Source: Ruixingdingia sedimenti
Lineage (GTDB): Bacteria; Pseudomonadota; Alphaproteobacteria; Rhodobacterales; Rhodobacteraceae
Assembly (NCBI RefSeq): GCF_031432425.1
Contig: NZ_JAVKPH010000001.1
Location: forward strand, 248,001 to 312,000
Direction of reading: 5' to 3'
Length of the DNA: 64,000 nt
A program made the position numbers and the translations under genes. The notes under the pieces are model-generated. The model was not told where the DNA came from, did not search any database, and was given only the letters and a program-made list of their open reading frames with translations. This document shows positions 7,717 to 15,960 of this stretch, piece after piece (within the stretch, counting starts at the first letter, position 1; each line of letters starts with the position of its first letter).

Positions 7717-8646
7717 ATGACCCGCGCCGACCAGATCACCCCGAAGGACGCCAACGAAGCCGCCGTCCTGGGCTTCTACACCAACCTGATGAAGAAGGAC
7801 CTGGACGGGTTCAAGGACATCTGGGCCGAGGACGCCGCACAGATCATGCCCTTCTACAAGGGCATCCCCGGCCTGCAACCGGCCTGGCGCGGCAAGGACA
7901 CGCTGCTGGCCTATTACCTCGCCTCGATCCCCAAGCGGCGGGACCATGTGTTCTGGGTCGATGCGCTGCACCGCACCACAAACCCCGACGTGATCGTGGC
8001 CGAGGTGCGCGCCAACAGCATCGTCGGCGACACCGGGCGGCGCTATGACCAGCAATATGTGTTCGTCTTCCACCTGCGCGACGGGCGCATCGTGCAGAAC
8101 CGCGAACATTTCAACCCGCTGGTGTTCCGCAACACCTTCCCCGAATTTTCCGCCCCCGACGTGCCGGTGGAGCCGGAACCCGAGGCGCCGCGCGCCGACG
8201 AACTGACCGCCAAGACGCCGAACGAACAACTGGTGCTGACTTTCTACCAGTCGCTGATGGCCAAGGATTTCGACACCTGGGGGGGGCTCTTCAACGCCGA
8301 TGCGAAACAGGAAAACCCCTTCATGCCCGGCAAGGACGGCCTCGCCCCCGGGTTCGAGGGGCGCGACCGGATCGTGTTTCACTACCGCACCGTGCTGGAA
8401 AACCGCCGCGATCTGGTGTTCCGCATCCACGCCATCCACCAGTCCACCGACCCGAACCTGATCATCGCAGAGGTCGGCGGCACCTCGATCGTCCCCGAAA
8501 CCGGGCGCATCTATGACCAGCGGTATGTCTGGTTCTTCCACCTCAAGGATGGCAAGATCCAGCGCATGCAGGAATATTTCAACCCGCTGGCCTTCGAATC
8601 CGCCTTCGAGGGCTTCCTCGTCGGCGAAGGCGCGGTGGAGAACTAG
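7717..8646 (+). CDS. Tandem SnoaL/NTF2-like protein
   Basis: 309 residues made of two similar halves. YVFVFHLRDGRIVQNREHFN in the first half matches YVWFFHLKDGKIQRMQEYFN in the second, and FYTNLMKKDLDGF matches FYQSLMAKDFDTW. Each half is an NTF2-like cone domain of the SnoaL/ketosteroid-isomerase superfamily, which binds hydrophobic ring compounds and includes cyclases, isomerases and epoxide-opening enzymes. The start ATG follows AGGGAG. It lies 23 bases after the reductase gene and two bases before the first NIPSNAP gene, so it is co-transcribed with them. The reaction is unknown; isomerisation or hydration of a P450 product is plausible. Confidence 0.8.
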   Translation: MTRADQITPKDANEAAVLGFYTNLMKKDLDGFKDIWAEDAAQIMPFYKGIPGLQPAWRGKDTLLAYYLASIPKRRDHVFWVDALHRTTNPDVIVAEVRANSIVGDTGRRYDQQYVFVFHLRDGRIVQNREHFNPLVFRNTFPEFSAPDVPVEPEPEAPRADELTAKTPNEQLVLTFYQSLMAKDFDTWGGLFNADAKQENPFMPGKDGLAPGFEGRDRIVFHYRTVLENRRDLVFRIHAIHQSTDPNLIIAEVGGTSIVPETGRIYDQRYVWFFHLKDGKIQRMQEYFNPLAFESAFEGFLVGEGAVEN

Positions 8647-8648
8647 GG

Positions 8649-9410
8649 ATGTTCGAATTCCGTTTCTACGCCGTCGCCTCGGGGCGGATGGCGAGCGAGC
8701 TGGCGCTGGTCCATGACATGGCCGCCGCTGGCGCGCCGGAGGTCCCGGGCGGCCCGCCCGGGGCGGGCGAGACGCTCTGGCACCGCTACGGCGTGCCGGG
8801 GCCGCTCGGGTCCTGGATAGCGCATAGCGGGCGGCAGATGCCGGGGTTTCTCTACATCATCAAATGGGACAGCCTCGCGCAGCGCGACGCGAACTTCCCC
8901 CGGTTCTGGACTGATCCGTTCTGGCGCGCGCGCCGGGCACAGCTGACCGACGGCATGACGCTGGTGGATTCGATCGAGACCTGGCTGATGGATCCCCTGC
9001 CCGCCTGGGAACGGCTGGCCGAACCGGCGGGCGGGCCCGTGGGCGGGGTGCACGAACTGCGCCTGCTGCCCGTGGTCAACGGCGCGCAGGCTCAGGCCGC
9101 GGCGGCGCTGGAACAGGCCGACCTTCCGGCGCTGATGGCGCAGGGCGCGCGGCTTCTGGGCCTGTGGGAGGTCGTGATCGGCCCCAACCGGCCGCAGTTC
9201 GTGCTGATGCTCGCCTGGCCCGATGCCGCCACGCAGGCGCGCGGATGGGCGGCGGCGGATGCCGACCCCGCCATCATCGCCCGGCGCGAGGATGAGACCG
9301 TCCGCCATGGCCGCCCCGTCTATGGCGTCGCCGACAGCTGGCTGATGGAACCCATGGCCTTCAACATGCCCGCCGCCAATCTGGGCCAGACCTTCGGAGG
9401 CGCGAAATGA
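8649..9410 (+). CDS. NIPSNAP-family protein (copy 1, two domains)
   Basis: 253 residues with two ferredoxin-like alpha/beta-barrel units. FEFRFYAVASGRM starts the first and VHELRLLPVVNGAQ the second, the pattern of NIPSNAP/EthD dimeric barrel proteins. Their biochemical role is poorly known; bacterial copies are common in catabolic clusters for hydrophobic compounds. Its end overlaps the next gene as ATGA, which encodes a paralogue of almost equal length, so the two may form a heteromer (inference). Confidence 0.75.
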   Translation: MFEFRFYAVASGRMASELALVHDMAAAGAPEVPGGPPGAGETLWHRYGVPGPLGSWIAHSGRQMPGFLYIIKWDSLAQRDANFPRFWTDPFWRARRAQLTDGMTLVDSIETWLMDPLPAWERLAEPAGGPVGGVHELRLLPVVNGAQAQAAAALEQADLPALMAQGARLLGLWEVVIGPNRPQFVLMLAWPDAATQARGWAAADADPAIIARREDETVRHGRPVYGVADSWLMEPMAFNMPAANLGQTFGGAK

Positions 9411-10159
9411 CCACCGCCCCCCTCGCCCCGCCCCCCCTCGCCCCGCCGGTGCAGATCGACGATTTCTACGAACTGCGGCTCTACCAGATGGTGCCGGGCC
9501 GGATGCCCGCCTTCCACGACCTGATGCAGGGCGCGGCGCTGCCGCTCTTCGCGCGCCACGGTATCCCGCGGCCGCTCGGCATCTGGGAGGGCCATACCGG
9601 CCCGCTTTCGCCGCTCTACGCCTATGTCCTGCGCTGGCGCAGCCTCGACGCGCGCATGGCGGCGTGGAAATCGTTCTACGCCGACCCCGACTGGTCCGCC
9701 GCCGTCGCCGCCAGCTATCAGGGCCGCCCGCGGGTGGAACGCAGCCATATCTTCATCCTGCGCCCCTCGCCCGTCTGGGACCGTTTCCGCGACGACGCCC
9801 CCTTGGGCGGCACCCATGTGCTGGCCCTGCACGATACGCTCAACAACGACCCGAACCTCGTGCATCAGGCGCTGGCGGAAACCGACCTGCCCTTCCTTGA
9901 GGCGCGGGGCGGGCGGGTGTTGGGGGTGTTCGCGACATGGTTCGGCACCCGCATGAACCAGGCCGTGACCCTGACCGCATGGGAGGACGCCGACCACTGG
10001 GTCGCCGCCAGCCGCGCCCACCAGACCGACCCCGGCATCCTCGCCACCCGCGACGCGGAACGCGGCACCCACGGCCGGCCGCTGCTGCGCGGCACGGATG
10101 TGCACGTGCTGCGCCCCATCGCCTACGGGATGCCGAACCCCGGCCTGCGCGAAGGCTGA
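9407..10159 (+). CDS. NIPSNAP-family protein (copy 2, two domains)
   Basis: 250 residues, paralogous to the preceding protein. A proline-rich N-terminus is followed by FYELRLYQMVPGRM (first barrel) and THVLALHDTLNNDP (second barrel); the segment HGIPRPLGIWEGHTGPLSPL mirrors YGVPGPLGSWIAHSG in copy 1. It is the last gene of the reductase operon and ends before an inverted-repeat terminator element. Function unknown. Confidence 0.75.
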   Translation: MTTAPLAPPPLAPPVQIDDFYELRLYQMVPGRMPAFHDLMQGAALPLFARHGIPRPLGIWEGHTGPLSPLYAYVLRWRSLDARMAAWKSFYADPDWSAAVAASYQGRPRVERSHIFILRPSPVWDRFRDDAPLGGTHVLALHDTLNNDPNLVHQALAETDLPFLEARGGRVLGVFATWFGTRMNQAVTLTAWEDADHWVAASRAHQTDPGILATRDAERGTHGRPLLRGTDVHVLRPIAYGMPNPGLREG

Positions 10160-10183
10160 ACCCGTGGCGCACCAGCCGGCGCC

Positions 10184-10276
10184 CCCGCGGGATATTTGCA
10201 GACAGAAAATGAGCAGGGCCGGACTTCCCACCCGGCCCTTCTTCACTTTCTGTCCTTAAATATCCCCGCCGGAGGC
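10184..10276. repeat. Intergenic inverted-repeat element, family 2, copy 1
   Basis: The left half reads CGCGGGATATTTGCAGACAG, the right half TTTCTGTCC then AAATATCCCCGCCGGAGG, so the outer parts pair. It lies between two genes that converge, which fits a bidirectional terminator. Confidence 0.6.
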
Positions 10277-10314
10277 CGCCGACCTGTCCGCCGGCGCCTC
10301 CGTCCCGGATGCTC

Positions 10315-10764
10315 TCAATCCGGGAACACGTAGATCGAGACCAGCGAGAACTTCCACCCTGCCGGGGTCTTCGTGAACCCGAAGGTGTAGTTGCCGCACA
10401 TGGCGATCTTGCCCGGCCCGCTGCGCCAGTCGGTGATCAGTGCGCGCGCGCGGCCCTTGGCGGTATCGGGGCTGTCGCCGGGCTCGATCAGGACATCGGT
10501 GAACTGGTGGCGGAAGCGGCGGTTGAACTGCTTGATGATCGCGGTGTCGATCATCTCCTTCAGCGCGGCATGGCCCACCTTGTCCTCGGCCGGCAAGCCA
10601 GAGCCGCCATGTTCCTTCGGCGGCACGTTCTCGCGCCGCCACACGCCGTCGGTCAGGAACAGATCGGCGAAAAGGTCCAGTTCGCCTGCATCCGCGTAAT
10701 GGGCGTAGCGCGACACGAGGTTGCGGCATTCCAGATCGTCGGCGACGGGAAGTTGCCTGCTCAT
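10315..10764 (-). CDS. SnoaL-like (NTF2-fold) protein
   Basis: 149 residues. LECRNLVSRYAHYADAGELD, a loop DGVWRRENV, and FRHQFTDVLIEPGD fit the SnoaL_4/NTF2-like fold, seen in gamma-hexachlorocyclohexane dehydrochlorinase-like and ring-hydroxylating-dioxygenase beta-like proteins. The start overlaps the stop of the upstream short-chain dehydrogenase gene as ATGA, so the two are made together, probably acting on the same intermediate. Specific reaction unknown. Confidence 0.75.
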   Translation of the reverse strand: MSRQLPVADDLECRNLVSRYAHYADAGELDLFADLFLTDGVWRRENVPPKEHGGSGLPAEDKVGHAALKEMIDTAIIKQFNRRFRHQFTDVLIEPGDSPDTAKGRARALITDWRSGPGKIAMCGNYTFGFTKTPAGWKFSLVSIYVFPD

Positions 10765-11588
10765 GCCGTGTACACCCCCGCTTCCAGCAGCTTGTTCGAG
10801 GCCAGATCCGCCCCCTGCCCGCGGGTGAAATAGCCCGACGTCAGCCCGCCGTCGATCGGCACCACCGCGCCGGTGACGTAGGAGCAGGCATCCGACAGGA
10901 GCATCAGCGCGACCGACGAGATCTCTTCGGGCTGCGCCATCCGGCCAAGCGGCGTGCGCTGTTCGGCGATGTCCTCCATGAAGGGTTTCGGCATGTTGGC
11001 GCGCAGCAGCGGCGTGTCGACCAGCCCCGGCGCGATGGCATTGACGCGCACATTGTGGCGGCCCCATTCCAGCGCGAAGGTGCGCGTCAGCCCGATGACG
11101 GCATGTTTCGAGGCCGCATAGGCCAGCCGCCCCGGATGCCCGCCGATCCCGTCGACCGAACTGATGGCGACGATGGACCCGCCGCCGTTCGCGATCATCC
11201 GCCGCCCGAATTCGCGGCAGGACAGGAAGACGCCGTTGGTGTTGATGTCCATGATGTCGTCGAAATCGGATTCGACGAAATCGCTGGCCAGATGCGCGCG
11301 CGAGATCCCGGCGCAGGCGTAAAGACCGCGGACGGGGCCCAGTTCGGCCTCGATCCGTTCCGCCGCGGCGCGGGTGGCCGCGGCGTCGCGCACGTCCATC
11401 GCGCAGCCCGTGGCCTTGACGCCGAAGGCGCGGCATTCGTCCAGCGTGCGGTCGATGTCCTCCTGCCGCAGGTCGATGATGGCGATATGCGCCCCGTTGC
11501 GCGCCGCCGTCAGCGCCCCCGCCCGGCCGATGCCCGAGGCGCCGCCGGTGATGCAGATCACGCGATCCTTCAGCCCGTAGTCGATCAT
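10761..11588 (-). CDS. Short-chain dehydrogenase/reductase (SDR 1)
   Basis: 275 residues, classical SDR. The NAD(P)-binding motif TGGASGIG is near residue 15; ACAG stands where NNAG is usual; the catalytic serine is in ISSVDG, with YAASK giving the active Tyr and Lys; the C-terminus is GAVVPIDGGL. I start at MIDYGLKDRV, six bases after GGAGGA; a second ATG two codons upstream sits on the ribosome site. It is first in a two-gene operon with a SnoaL-like gene and divergent from the DUF3237 gene across one palindromic operator. It likely oxidises an alcohol made by a P450 or hydrolase (inference). Confidence 0.88.
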   Translation of the reverse strand: MIDYGLKDRVICITGGASGIGRAGALTAARNGAHIAIIDLRQEDIDRTLDECRAFGVKATGCAMDVRDAAATRAAAERIEAELGPVRGLYACAGISRAHLASDFVESDFDDIMDINTNGVFLSCREFGRRMIANGGGSIVAISSVDGIGGHPGRLAYAASKHAVIGLTRTFALEWGRHNVRVNAIAPGLVDTPLLRANMPKPFMEDIAEQRTPLGRMAQPEEISSVALMLLSDACSYVTGAVVPIDGGLTSGYFTRGQGADLASNKLLEAGVYTA

Positions 11589-11648
11589 GTCCATCCTCCA
11601 TCGCCCCGCCCGGGGGCCCTGCCGAACCCTAGCCGCGCAGGGCCCCCG

Positions 11649-11670
11649 GTCTGTCCCCGATCCCGGGGAC
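11649..11670. promoter_or_regulatory. GTCCCC-N6-GGGGAC operator (best match)
   Basis: A perfect 18-base palindrome with arms GTCCCC (11653-11658) and GGGGAC (11665-11670), preceded by the GTCT extension. It lies between the divergent SDR 1 and DUF3237 genes, 54-75 bases from each start, a position suited to an activator of either or both. Confidence 0.65.
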
Positions 11671-11723
11671 CATCGCGCGCGCGCCGTCCCCTAGGCTCGC
11701 GGCACGAGCCACAGGAGGACGCC

Positions 11724-12188
11724 ATGGTCGAAGTCAAACTCAAACCCCTGTTCCGCATGCAATGCGAGACCGGCAACGGGCACACCCATATCGGGCCGCA
11801 CCCCCTGGGCCATCAGCGGCGCGTGGTGTTCGTGACCGGCGGGGAATTCGACGGCAAGGAGATGCGCGGCCGCATCCTGCCCGGCGGGGGCGATTTCCTG
11901 ACCATGCGGCCCGATGGCGGCATGCATCTGGATGTGCGGCTGGTGCTGGAAACCGACCGGGGCGAACTGGTCTACATGACCTATATCGGCCGCCGCAACG
12001 GCCCGCCAGAGGTGATGGAACGCTATCGCACCTCTTCGGCCGTGGCCTATGGCGAGGATTATTTCCGCACCATCGTGCAGTTCGAGACCGCCGCCCCGCG
12101 GCTGGCCCGGCTCAACGACATCCTCGCCATCGGCGCGGGCTATCGCACCGTCGAGGCCGCGATCTACGAGATCTTCGAGATCCTCTGA
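11724..12188 (+). CDS. DUF3237 family protein
   Basis: 154 residues, start supported by AGGAGGA. The pattern HPLGHQRRVVFVTGGEFDG, GDFLTMRPDG and YMTYIGRRNG fits the beta-barrel DUF3237 family. These small proteins occur near SDR and P450 genes in catabolic clusters but have no established reaction. Single-gene unit divergent from SDR 1; the shared operator suggests co-expression with the rest of the region. Confidence 0.75.
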   Translation: MVEVKLKPLFRMQCETGNGHTHIGPHPLGHQRRVVFVTGGEFDGKEMRGRILPGGGDFLTMRPDGGMHLDVRLVLETDRGELVYMTYIGRRNGPPEVMERYRTSSAVAYGEDYFRTIVQFETAAPRLARLNDILAIGAGYRTVEAAIYEIFEIL

Positions 12189-12209
12189 GCGGCATCCCCG
12201 GCGCAACCC

Positions 12210-12333
12210 GCAGCGCCGGGGGCCAGCCCCCGGACCTCCGGAGTATTTGGGAAAAGATGAAGCAGCGCCACGCTCTTCCCTAAGGGAAACCCGCCCCTGC
12301 TTCACTTTCTGTCTGAAAATATCCCACGGGGGT
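12210..12333. repeat. Intergenic inverted-repeat element, family 2, copy 2
   Basis: A GC hairpin (CCGGGGG-CCAG-CCCCCGG) is followed by CCGGAGTATTTGGGAAAAGA and, after a spacer, TTCACTTTCTGTCTG and AAATATCCC. It lies between converging genes (DUF3237 and alcohol dehydrogenase). A closely similar hairpin plus flank occurs at 51920-51960. Confidence 0.55.
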
Positions 12334-12386
12334 GCGGGGGTGTGAAACCCCCGCCGCCGACGCCGATACAGGCGCGCCGCCGGGCG

Positions 12387-13526
12387 TCACCAGGCCGCGC
12401 GCAGCACCCCCAGCATTGCGTCGCGGTCGAAAGGCCGCGGGTTCGCCTTGACGCGGAAGTTGGTCAGCGCCAGATCCGCGATTGCCTCCAGCTGATCCTC
12501 GCGCACGCCGTCGTCGCGCAGGCGCTGCGGCACGCCCAGCTTGCCGATCAGGTCGTGGATCACATCCGCCAGCGGCCGGCCCTGCTGGCCCAGAACGCCC
12601 GCCAGCACCGCCTGCCGGTCGGCGTTCACCGCCGCATTCCAGCGCAGCACATGCGGCAGCATGATGCACGAGGTGATGCCGTGGTTCATCCCCGTCACCC
12701 CGCTCAGCGCATGGCCGATGCCGTGGCTCGCGCCATGGACCACGCCCACGGTGCCGCCCTGGATCGCCATCCAAGCCCCCACCTGACAGTCGTTGCGCGC
12801 CGCCATGTCGGCGGGATCCGCCACGCTCGCCACCAGCCCGCGGGCCAGCAGCGGCAGCGCCGCCAGCGCGCCCGCGTCGCCGTAGGGCGACGCATTGGTG
12901 GAACACCACGTCTCCACCGCATGGTCCACCGCCCGCACCCCGGTGGCGGCCCAGAGCCGCGCCGGCGTGTCGCGTGTCGCCTCGGGGTCGAGGATCACCA
13001 CATCGGGCGCAAGGTCGGTGTGGAAGAAGGCGTCCTTCACCCCGGTCCGTTCGTCGAGGATGCCCGCGAAGGGCGTGAATTCCGGCCCCGACAGTGTGGT
13101 CGGGATGGCGATCAGATAGGGCCGGGGCGAGGCCGCGGTCGTCACCCGCTTCAGCCGGTCCATGTCCTCGACATCGGCGACGTTGTTCGTCAGGCAGATG
13201 CGCGCGGCCTTCGCCGCCTCGATCACCGACCCGCCGCCGACGGCGATCAGAGATTCCGTCCCGCGCCCGCGCAGCGAGCCCGCGATGCGGATCACATCGG
13301 CGCGGGGCGAGTTTTCGCGTACGCCGGTGACGACATTGGTCACGATCTCGCCCAGGGGCGCAGTGACTTTTTCCAGCAGCCGCCCCGGTTGCGCCAGCGA
13401 CGTGTTCGTCACCACCACGGCCTGCGAGCTCCACAGATCCTTCAGCGCCTGGTCGAGCGCCTCGGCCAGCGGCCGGCCGTAATAGACGATCTGTCGCGCC
13501 GGGGGCTGGAAACGGCCCTGCATCAT
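12387..13526 (-). CDS. Iron-containing alcohol dehydrogenase / maleylacetate reductase-like
   Basis: 379 residues, group III dehydrogenase. GGGSVIEAAKA is the nucleotide-binding motif near residue 100; metal ligands are expected in DHAVETW, HGASHGIGHAL and GMNHGITS. Close relatives include maleylacetate reductases and hydroxyacid-oxoacid dehydrogenases, so the substrate may be a ketone, aldehyde or maleylacetate. I start at the ATG of MQGRFQPP (or the ATG just before it), seven bases after AAAGGA, rather than five codons upstream. It is second in an operon behind a P450 gene, which suggests it handles that enzyme's product. Confidence 0.85.
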   Translation of the reverse strand: MMQGRFQPPARQIVYYGRPLAEALDQALKDLWSSQAVVVTNTSLAQPGRLLEKVTAPLGEIVTNVVTGVRENSPRADVIRIAGSLRGRGTESLIAVGGGSVIEAAKAARICLTNNVADVEDMDRLKRVTTAASPRPYLIAIPTTLSGPEFTPFAGILDERTGVKDAFFHTDLAPDVVILDPEATRDTPARLWAATGVRAVDHAVETWCSTNASPYGDAGALAALPLLARGLVASVADPADMAARNDCQVGAWMAIQGGTVGVVHGASHGIGHALSGVTGMNHGITSCIMLPHVLRWNAAVNADRQAVLAGVLGQQGRPLADVIHDLIGKLGVPQRLRDDGVREDQLEAIADLALTNFRVKANPRPFDRDAMLGVLRAAW

Positions 13527-13574
13527 GTCTTGTCCTTTCATTCTGTTCCGCCCCCGGCCCTGCGGGGGCCGTTT

Positions 13575-14843
13575 TCAGCCCCGCAGGTCCACCCACAACC
13601 GGTCCGGCACGCGGAAGGCGAAGGCGGGGGCGTAATCGACCGGGTGACCCGGCGCGCGGCGCAAGCGGGGAAAGGCGGCGGCCAGTTCCTCGATCATCAC
13701 CTTCATCTCGATCCGCGACAGCGGCGCGCCGAGGCAGGTGTGGATCCCGTTGCCGAAGGTCAGGTGCCGGCGGCTGTTGGGCCGGTCGAGCCGGAAGCGG
13801 TCGGGATCGGGGAACATCCCGGGGTCGCGGTTCGCGGCGCAGAAGGACATCAGGATCGGCCCGCCCGCGGGGATCCTGATCCCCGCGATTTCCACATCCT
13901 CTTTCGCGATGCGCCGCCAGTTCGCGACCGCGCCATACATGCGCAGCCCCTCTTCCACCGCATTGGGGATCAGCCCGGGGTCGGCCACCACCGCATCCCA
14001 CAGCCCGGGTTCCGACAGCAGGGCGTTCAGCGTGTTGGTCACCTGGCTGGTCGTCGTCTCGTGCCCCGCGAACAGCAGGCCGAAGGCGATGGAATTGACC
14101 TCGTTCAGCGTCAGCACATTGTCGTCGCCGCCCCGCAGCCGCAGCAGGTCGGATGCATAGTCGTCCTGCGGGTCCTCCACCCGGCGGGCCACATGGCCGA
14201 CGCAGTAGTTCCAGAACGCCACCAGATTGCGCGCGGCCTCTATCTGCTGGTCGCGCGTGGGGCGCGAAAAGCTCAGCAACAGCCGGTCGGTGGCCCAGGC
14301 CTTGACCTTGGGCACATCCTCGTCCGGGATGCCCAGAAGGGTGAAGATCGTCCGCGCCGGCAGGCCGTAGGTCAGCGCCGGCATCAGATCCACCCGGTCC
14401 TCGCCGCGGAAGGCCTCGATCATCTCGCGCACCATGCGGCGGATGTCGGGTTCCATCCCCACGAACCGTTTCATCCCCATCGCCTGGGATGCCACGGCGC
14501 GGATGCGGGTGTGCTTGGGCGGGTCCACGTTGACCTGCACGCCTTCCAGCGCATAGCCGCCCTCTTGCAGGATGCGCAGCGCCTCGGGCGGCAGGGGGGA
14601 AATCGGGGTGTTCGCATTGGCGGCCGAAAAACGGTCGGGGTCGCGCAGGATGTCGAGGATATCGGCATAGCGCGTGACGACCCAATAGCCGAGTTCGGGC
14701 GAATAGAACACCGGCTCCGCCTCGCGCGCGCGGGCCAGCGTGGCATGCATCGCGTGATGGTCGAAGGGGCGGAAGTCATGCCCGATACTGCCCGCGGGAC
14801 AGGTCGCCGCGGGCACATCCCAGACTTTGGCCAGATCGCTCAT
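13575..14843 (-). CDS. Cytochrome P450, CYP116-like heme domain (copy 1)
   Basis: 422 residues, no fused reductase. Motifs: C-helix DPPKHTRIR (108-115), I-helix AGHETT (259-264), ExxR (E298-R301), heme loop FGNGIHTCLG with ligand C370. EPVFYSPELGYWVVTRYADI and the NWRRIAKEDVEIAGI segment resemble the heme domain of CYP116B (P450RhF) proteins, which are normally fused to FMN and [2Fe-2S] domains; here those are absent. It must use separate redox partners, possibly the local ferredoxin and reductase. The ATG follows GGGGGAG. First gene of a P450-dehydrogenase operon with an operator about 50 bases upstream. Confidence 0.92.
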   Translation of the reverse strand: MSDLAKVWDVPAATCPAGSIGHDFRPFDHHAMHATLARAREAEPVFYSPELGYWVVTRYADILDILRDPDRFSAANANTPISPLPPEALRILQEGGYALEGVQVNVDPPKHTRIRAVASQAMGMKRFVGMEPDIRRMVREMIEAFRGEDRVDLMPALTYGLPARTIFTLLGIPDEDVPKVKAWATDRLLLSFSRPTRDQQIEAARNLVAFWNYCVGHVARRVEDPQDDYASDLLRLRGGDDNVLTLNEVNSIAFGLLFAGHETTTSQVTNTLNALLSEPGLWDAVVADPGLIPNAVEEGLRMYGAVANWRRIAKEDVEIAGIRIPAGGPILMSFCAANRDPGMFPDPDRFRLDRPNSRRHLTFGNGIHTCLGAPLSRIEMKVMIEELAAAFPRLRRAPGHPVDYAPAFAFRVPDRLWVDLRG

Positions 14844-14893
14844 CGCATGCTCCCCCTTCGGATGGGGGCAGGATAGGGGCGGGGCCGCGCCCC

Positions 14894-14915
14894 GTCTGTC
14901 ACCCTCGGGGATGAC
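14894..14915 (-). promoter_or_regulatory. Palindromic operator variant upstream of a P450 gene
   Basis: GTCT is followed by GTCACC, six bases and GATGAC. The halves are mirror-related (GTCAYC) and keep the 18-base layout of the GTCCCC motif. The site lies 51-72 bases upstream of the P450 start, between it and the alpha/beta hydrolase gene. Confidence 0.5.
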
Positions 14916-14930
14916 GCGGGCGGGTGAGCC

Positions 14931-15773
14931 TCAGCCGCGGAAGAACCCGCGCAGGATCGCCGCGACCTCCGCCGCGCGATCCTCCAGCGTGACGGCATAG
15001 GTATCGGGGCTGTCGAGCACCTCCAGCCGCGCGCCGGGGATCAGCGCCGCCACCGCCGCGCCCTGACGGCCGACCTCGCGGTCCTCTTTCGGCGTCGTCA
15101 GTTCCAGCACCAGCACCGGCATGGCCAGCGCGCGCAGGTCGGCCTCCATGTCATAGGAAAAGGCCGCGCGGTAGAAGGTCGGGCGATCCTGGAAAGCCTC
15201 CAGATTGTCGATCACCCGGTCCACCACGCGGCGCCGCGCCGCCGGATCGGCCAGCGAGGCCAGCAGCGCGTCGTCCCACCAGAAGGCGGCGTTTTCGCGG
15301 AACTGCCCGGCCCAATGCGCCAGCGGATCGACCGCCCCCAACACCGACTGGATCGAAGGCGTGCGGCGGAAGATCTCGTCGCGCGTCGCCTTGTCGGGGA
15401 TGATGCTGTGCGACTGCCCGGCATAGACGAACCGGCGCACCAGCCCCGGGTGCCGCACCGCCATCGCAGCACCCACCTTGTTGCCGCCGTGCAGCCCGAA
15501 AAGGTCCACCGACGCCAGGCCGAGGCCCGCCAGCGCCTCGGCATACCAGCCGCCGATCTGCGCCATCGTCGCGCCCTCGGGCAGGGGTGCCGACCGCCCG
15601 GTGCCCGGCACATCCACCACCGTCACCCGGAAATCCGCCGCCAGTTCCGCGACCAGCGCGGCATACATCCGCCCCGACCGCCCCGCATGCGGGATCAGCA
15701 CCAGATCCGGCCCCGCGCCCGCCTGCACATAATGCAGCTGGCCCACCGATGTCGTCACATATCCGCGTTGCAT
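14931..15773 (-). CDS. Alpha/beta hydrolase with histidine at the nucleophile position
   Basis: 280 residues with an alpha/beta-hydrolase fold: LVLIPHAGRSG, VVDVPGTGRSA and the nucleophile elbow at 93-97. The elbow reads GLHGG, so histidine 95 stands where serine, aspartate or cysteine is expected in G-x-Nuc-x-G. The usual C-terminal catalytic histidine is also not evident (DSPDTYAVTLED in its place). I recall related proteins with a GHHTG elbow, so this is probably a subfamily rather than a sequencing error; its catalysis is unclear. The gene lies downstream of the epoxide hydrolase gene, separated by a repeat element. It may act by a non-hydrolytic mechanism or only bind ligand (inference). 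Confidence 0.8.
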   Translation of the reverse strand: MQRGYVTTSVGQLHYVQAGAGPDLVLIPHAGRSGRMYAALVAELAADFRVTVVDVPGTGRSAPLPEGATMAQIGGWYAEALAGLGLASVDLFGLHGGNKVGAAMAVRHPGLVRRFVYAGQSHSIIPDKATRDEIFRRTPSIQSVLGAVDPLAHWAGQFRENAAFWWDDALLASLADPAARRRVVDRVIDNLEAFQDRPTFYRAAFSYDMEADLRALAMPVLVLELTTPKEDREVGRQGAAVAALIPGARLEVLDSPDTYAVTLEDRAAEVAAILRGFFRG

Positions 15774-15823
15774 GGCACCCCTTTCGCCCCTGCCCGGCCC
15801 GCCCTGCGCGTGAAAAGCACAGC

Positions 15824-15924
15824 GGCCTCCGGCGGGAGTATTTGTGAAAAGATGAAGCCGCCCTCCTTCATCGCAAGGGCGCGCGCCTGTTCATTTTCTG
15901 TCCCCAAATATCCCCGCCGGAGGC
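15824..15924. repeat. Intergenic inverted-repeat element, family 2, copy 3
   Basis: GCCTCCGGCGGGAGTATTT at the left pairs with AAATATCCCCGCCGGAGGC at the right; GAAAAGATGAAG and TTCATTTTCTGTC flank the spacer. Here it lies between two genes on the same strand (epoxide hydrolase and the GLHGG hydrolase), so it may reduce read-through. Confidence 0.6.
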
Positions 15925-15960
15925 TCCCGCACCCTCCGCTGGGCCAGGGGCCGGGCGGGC

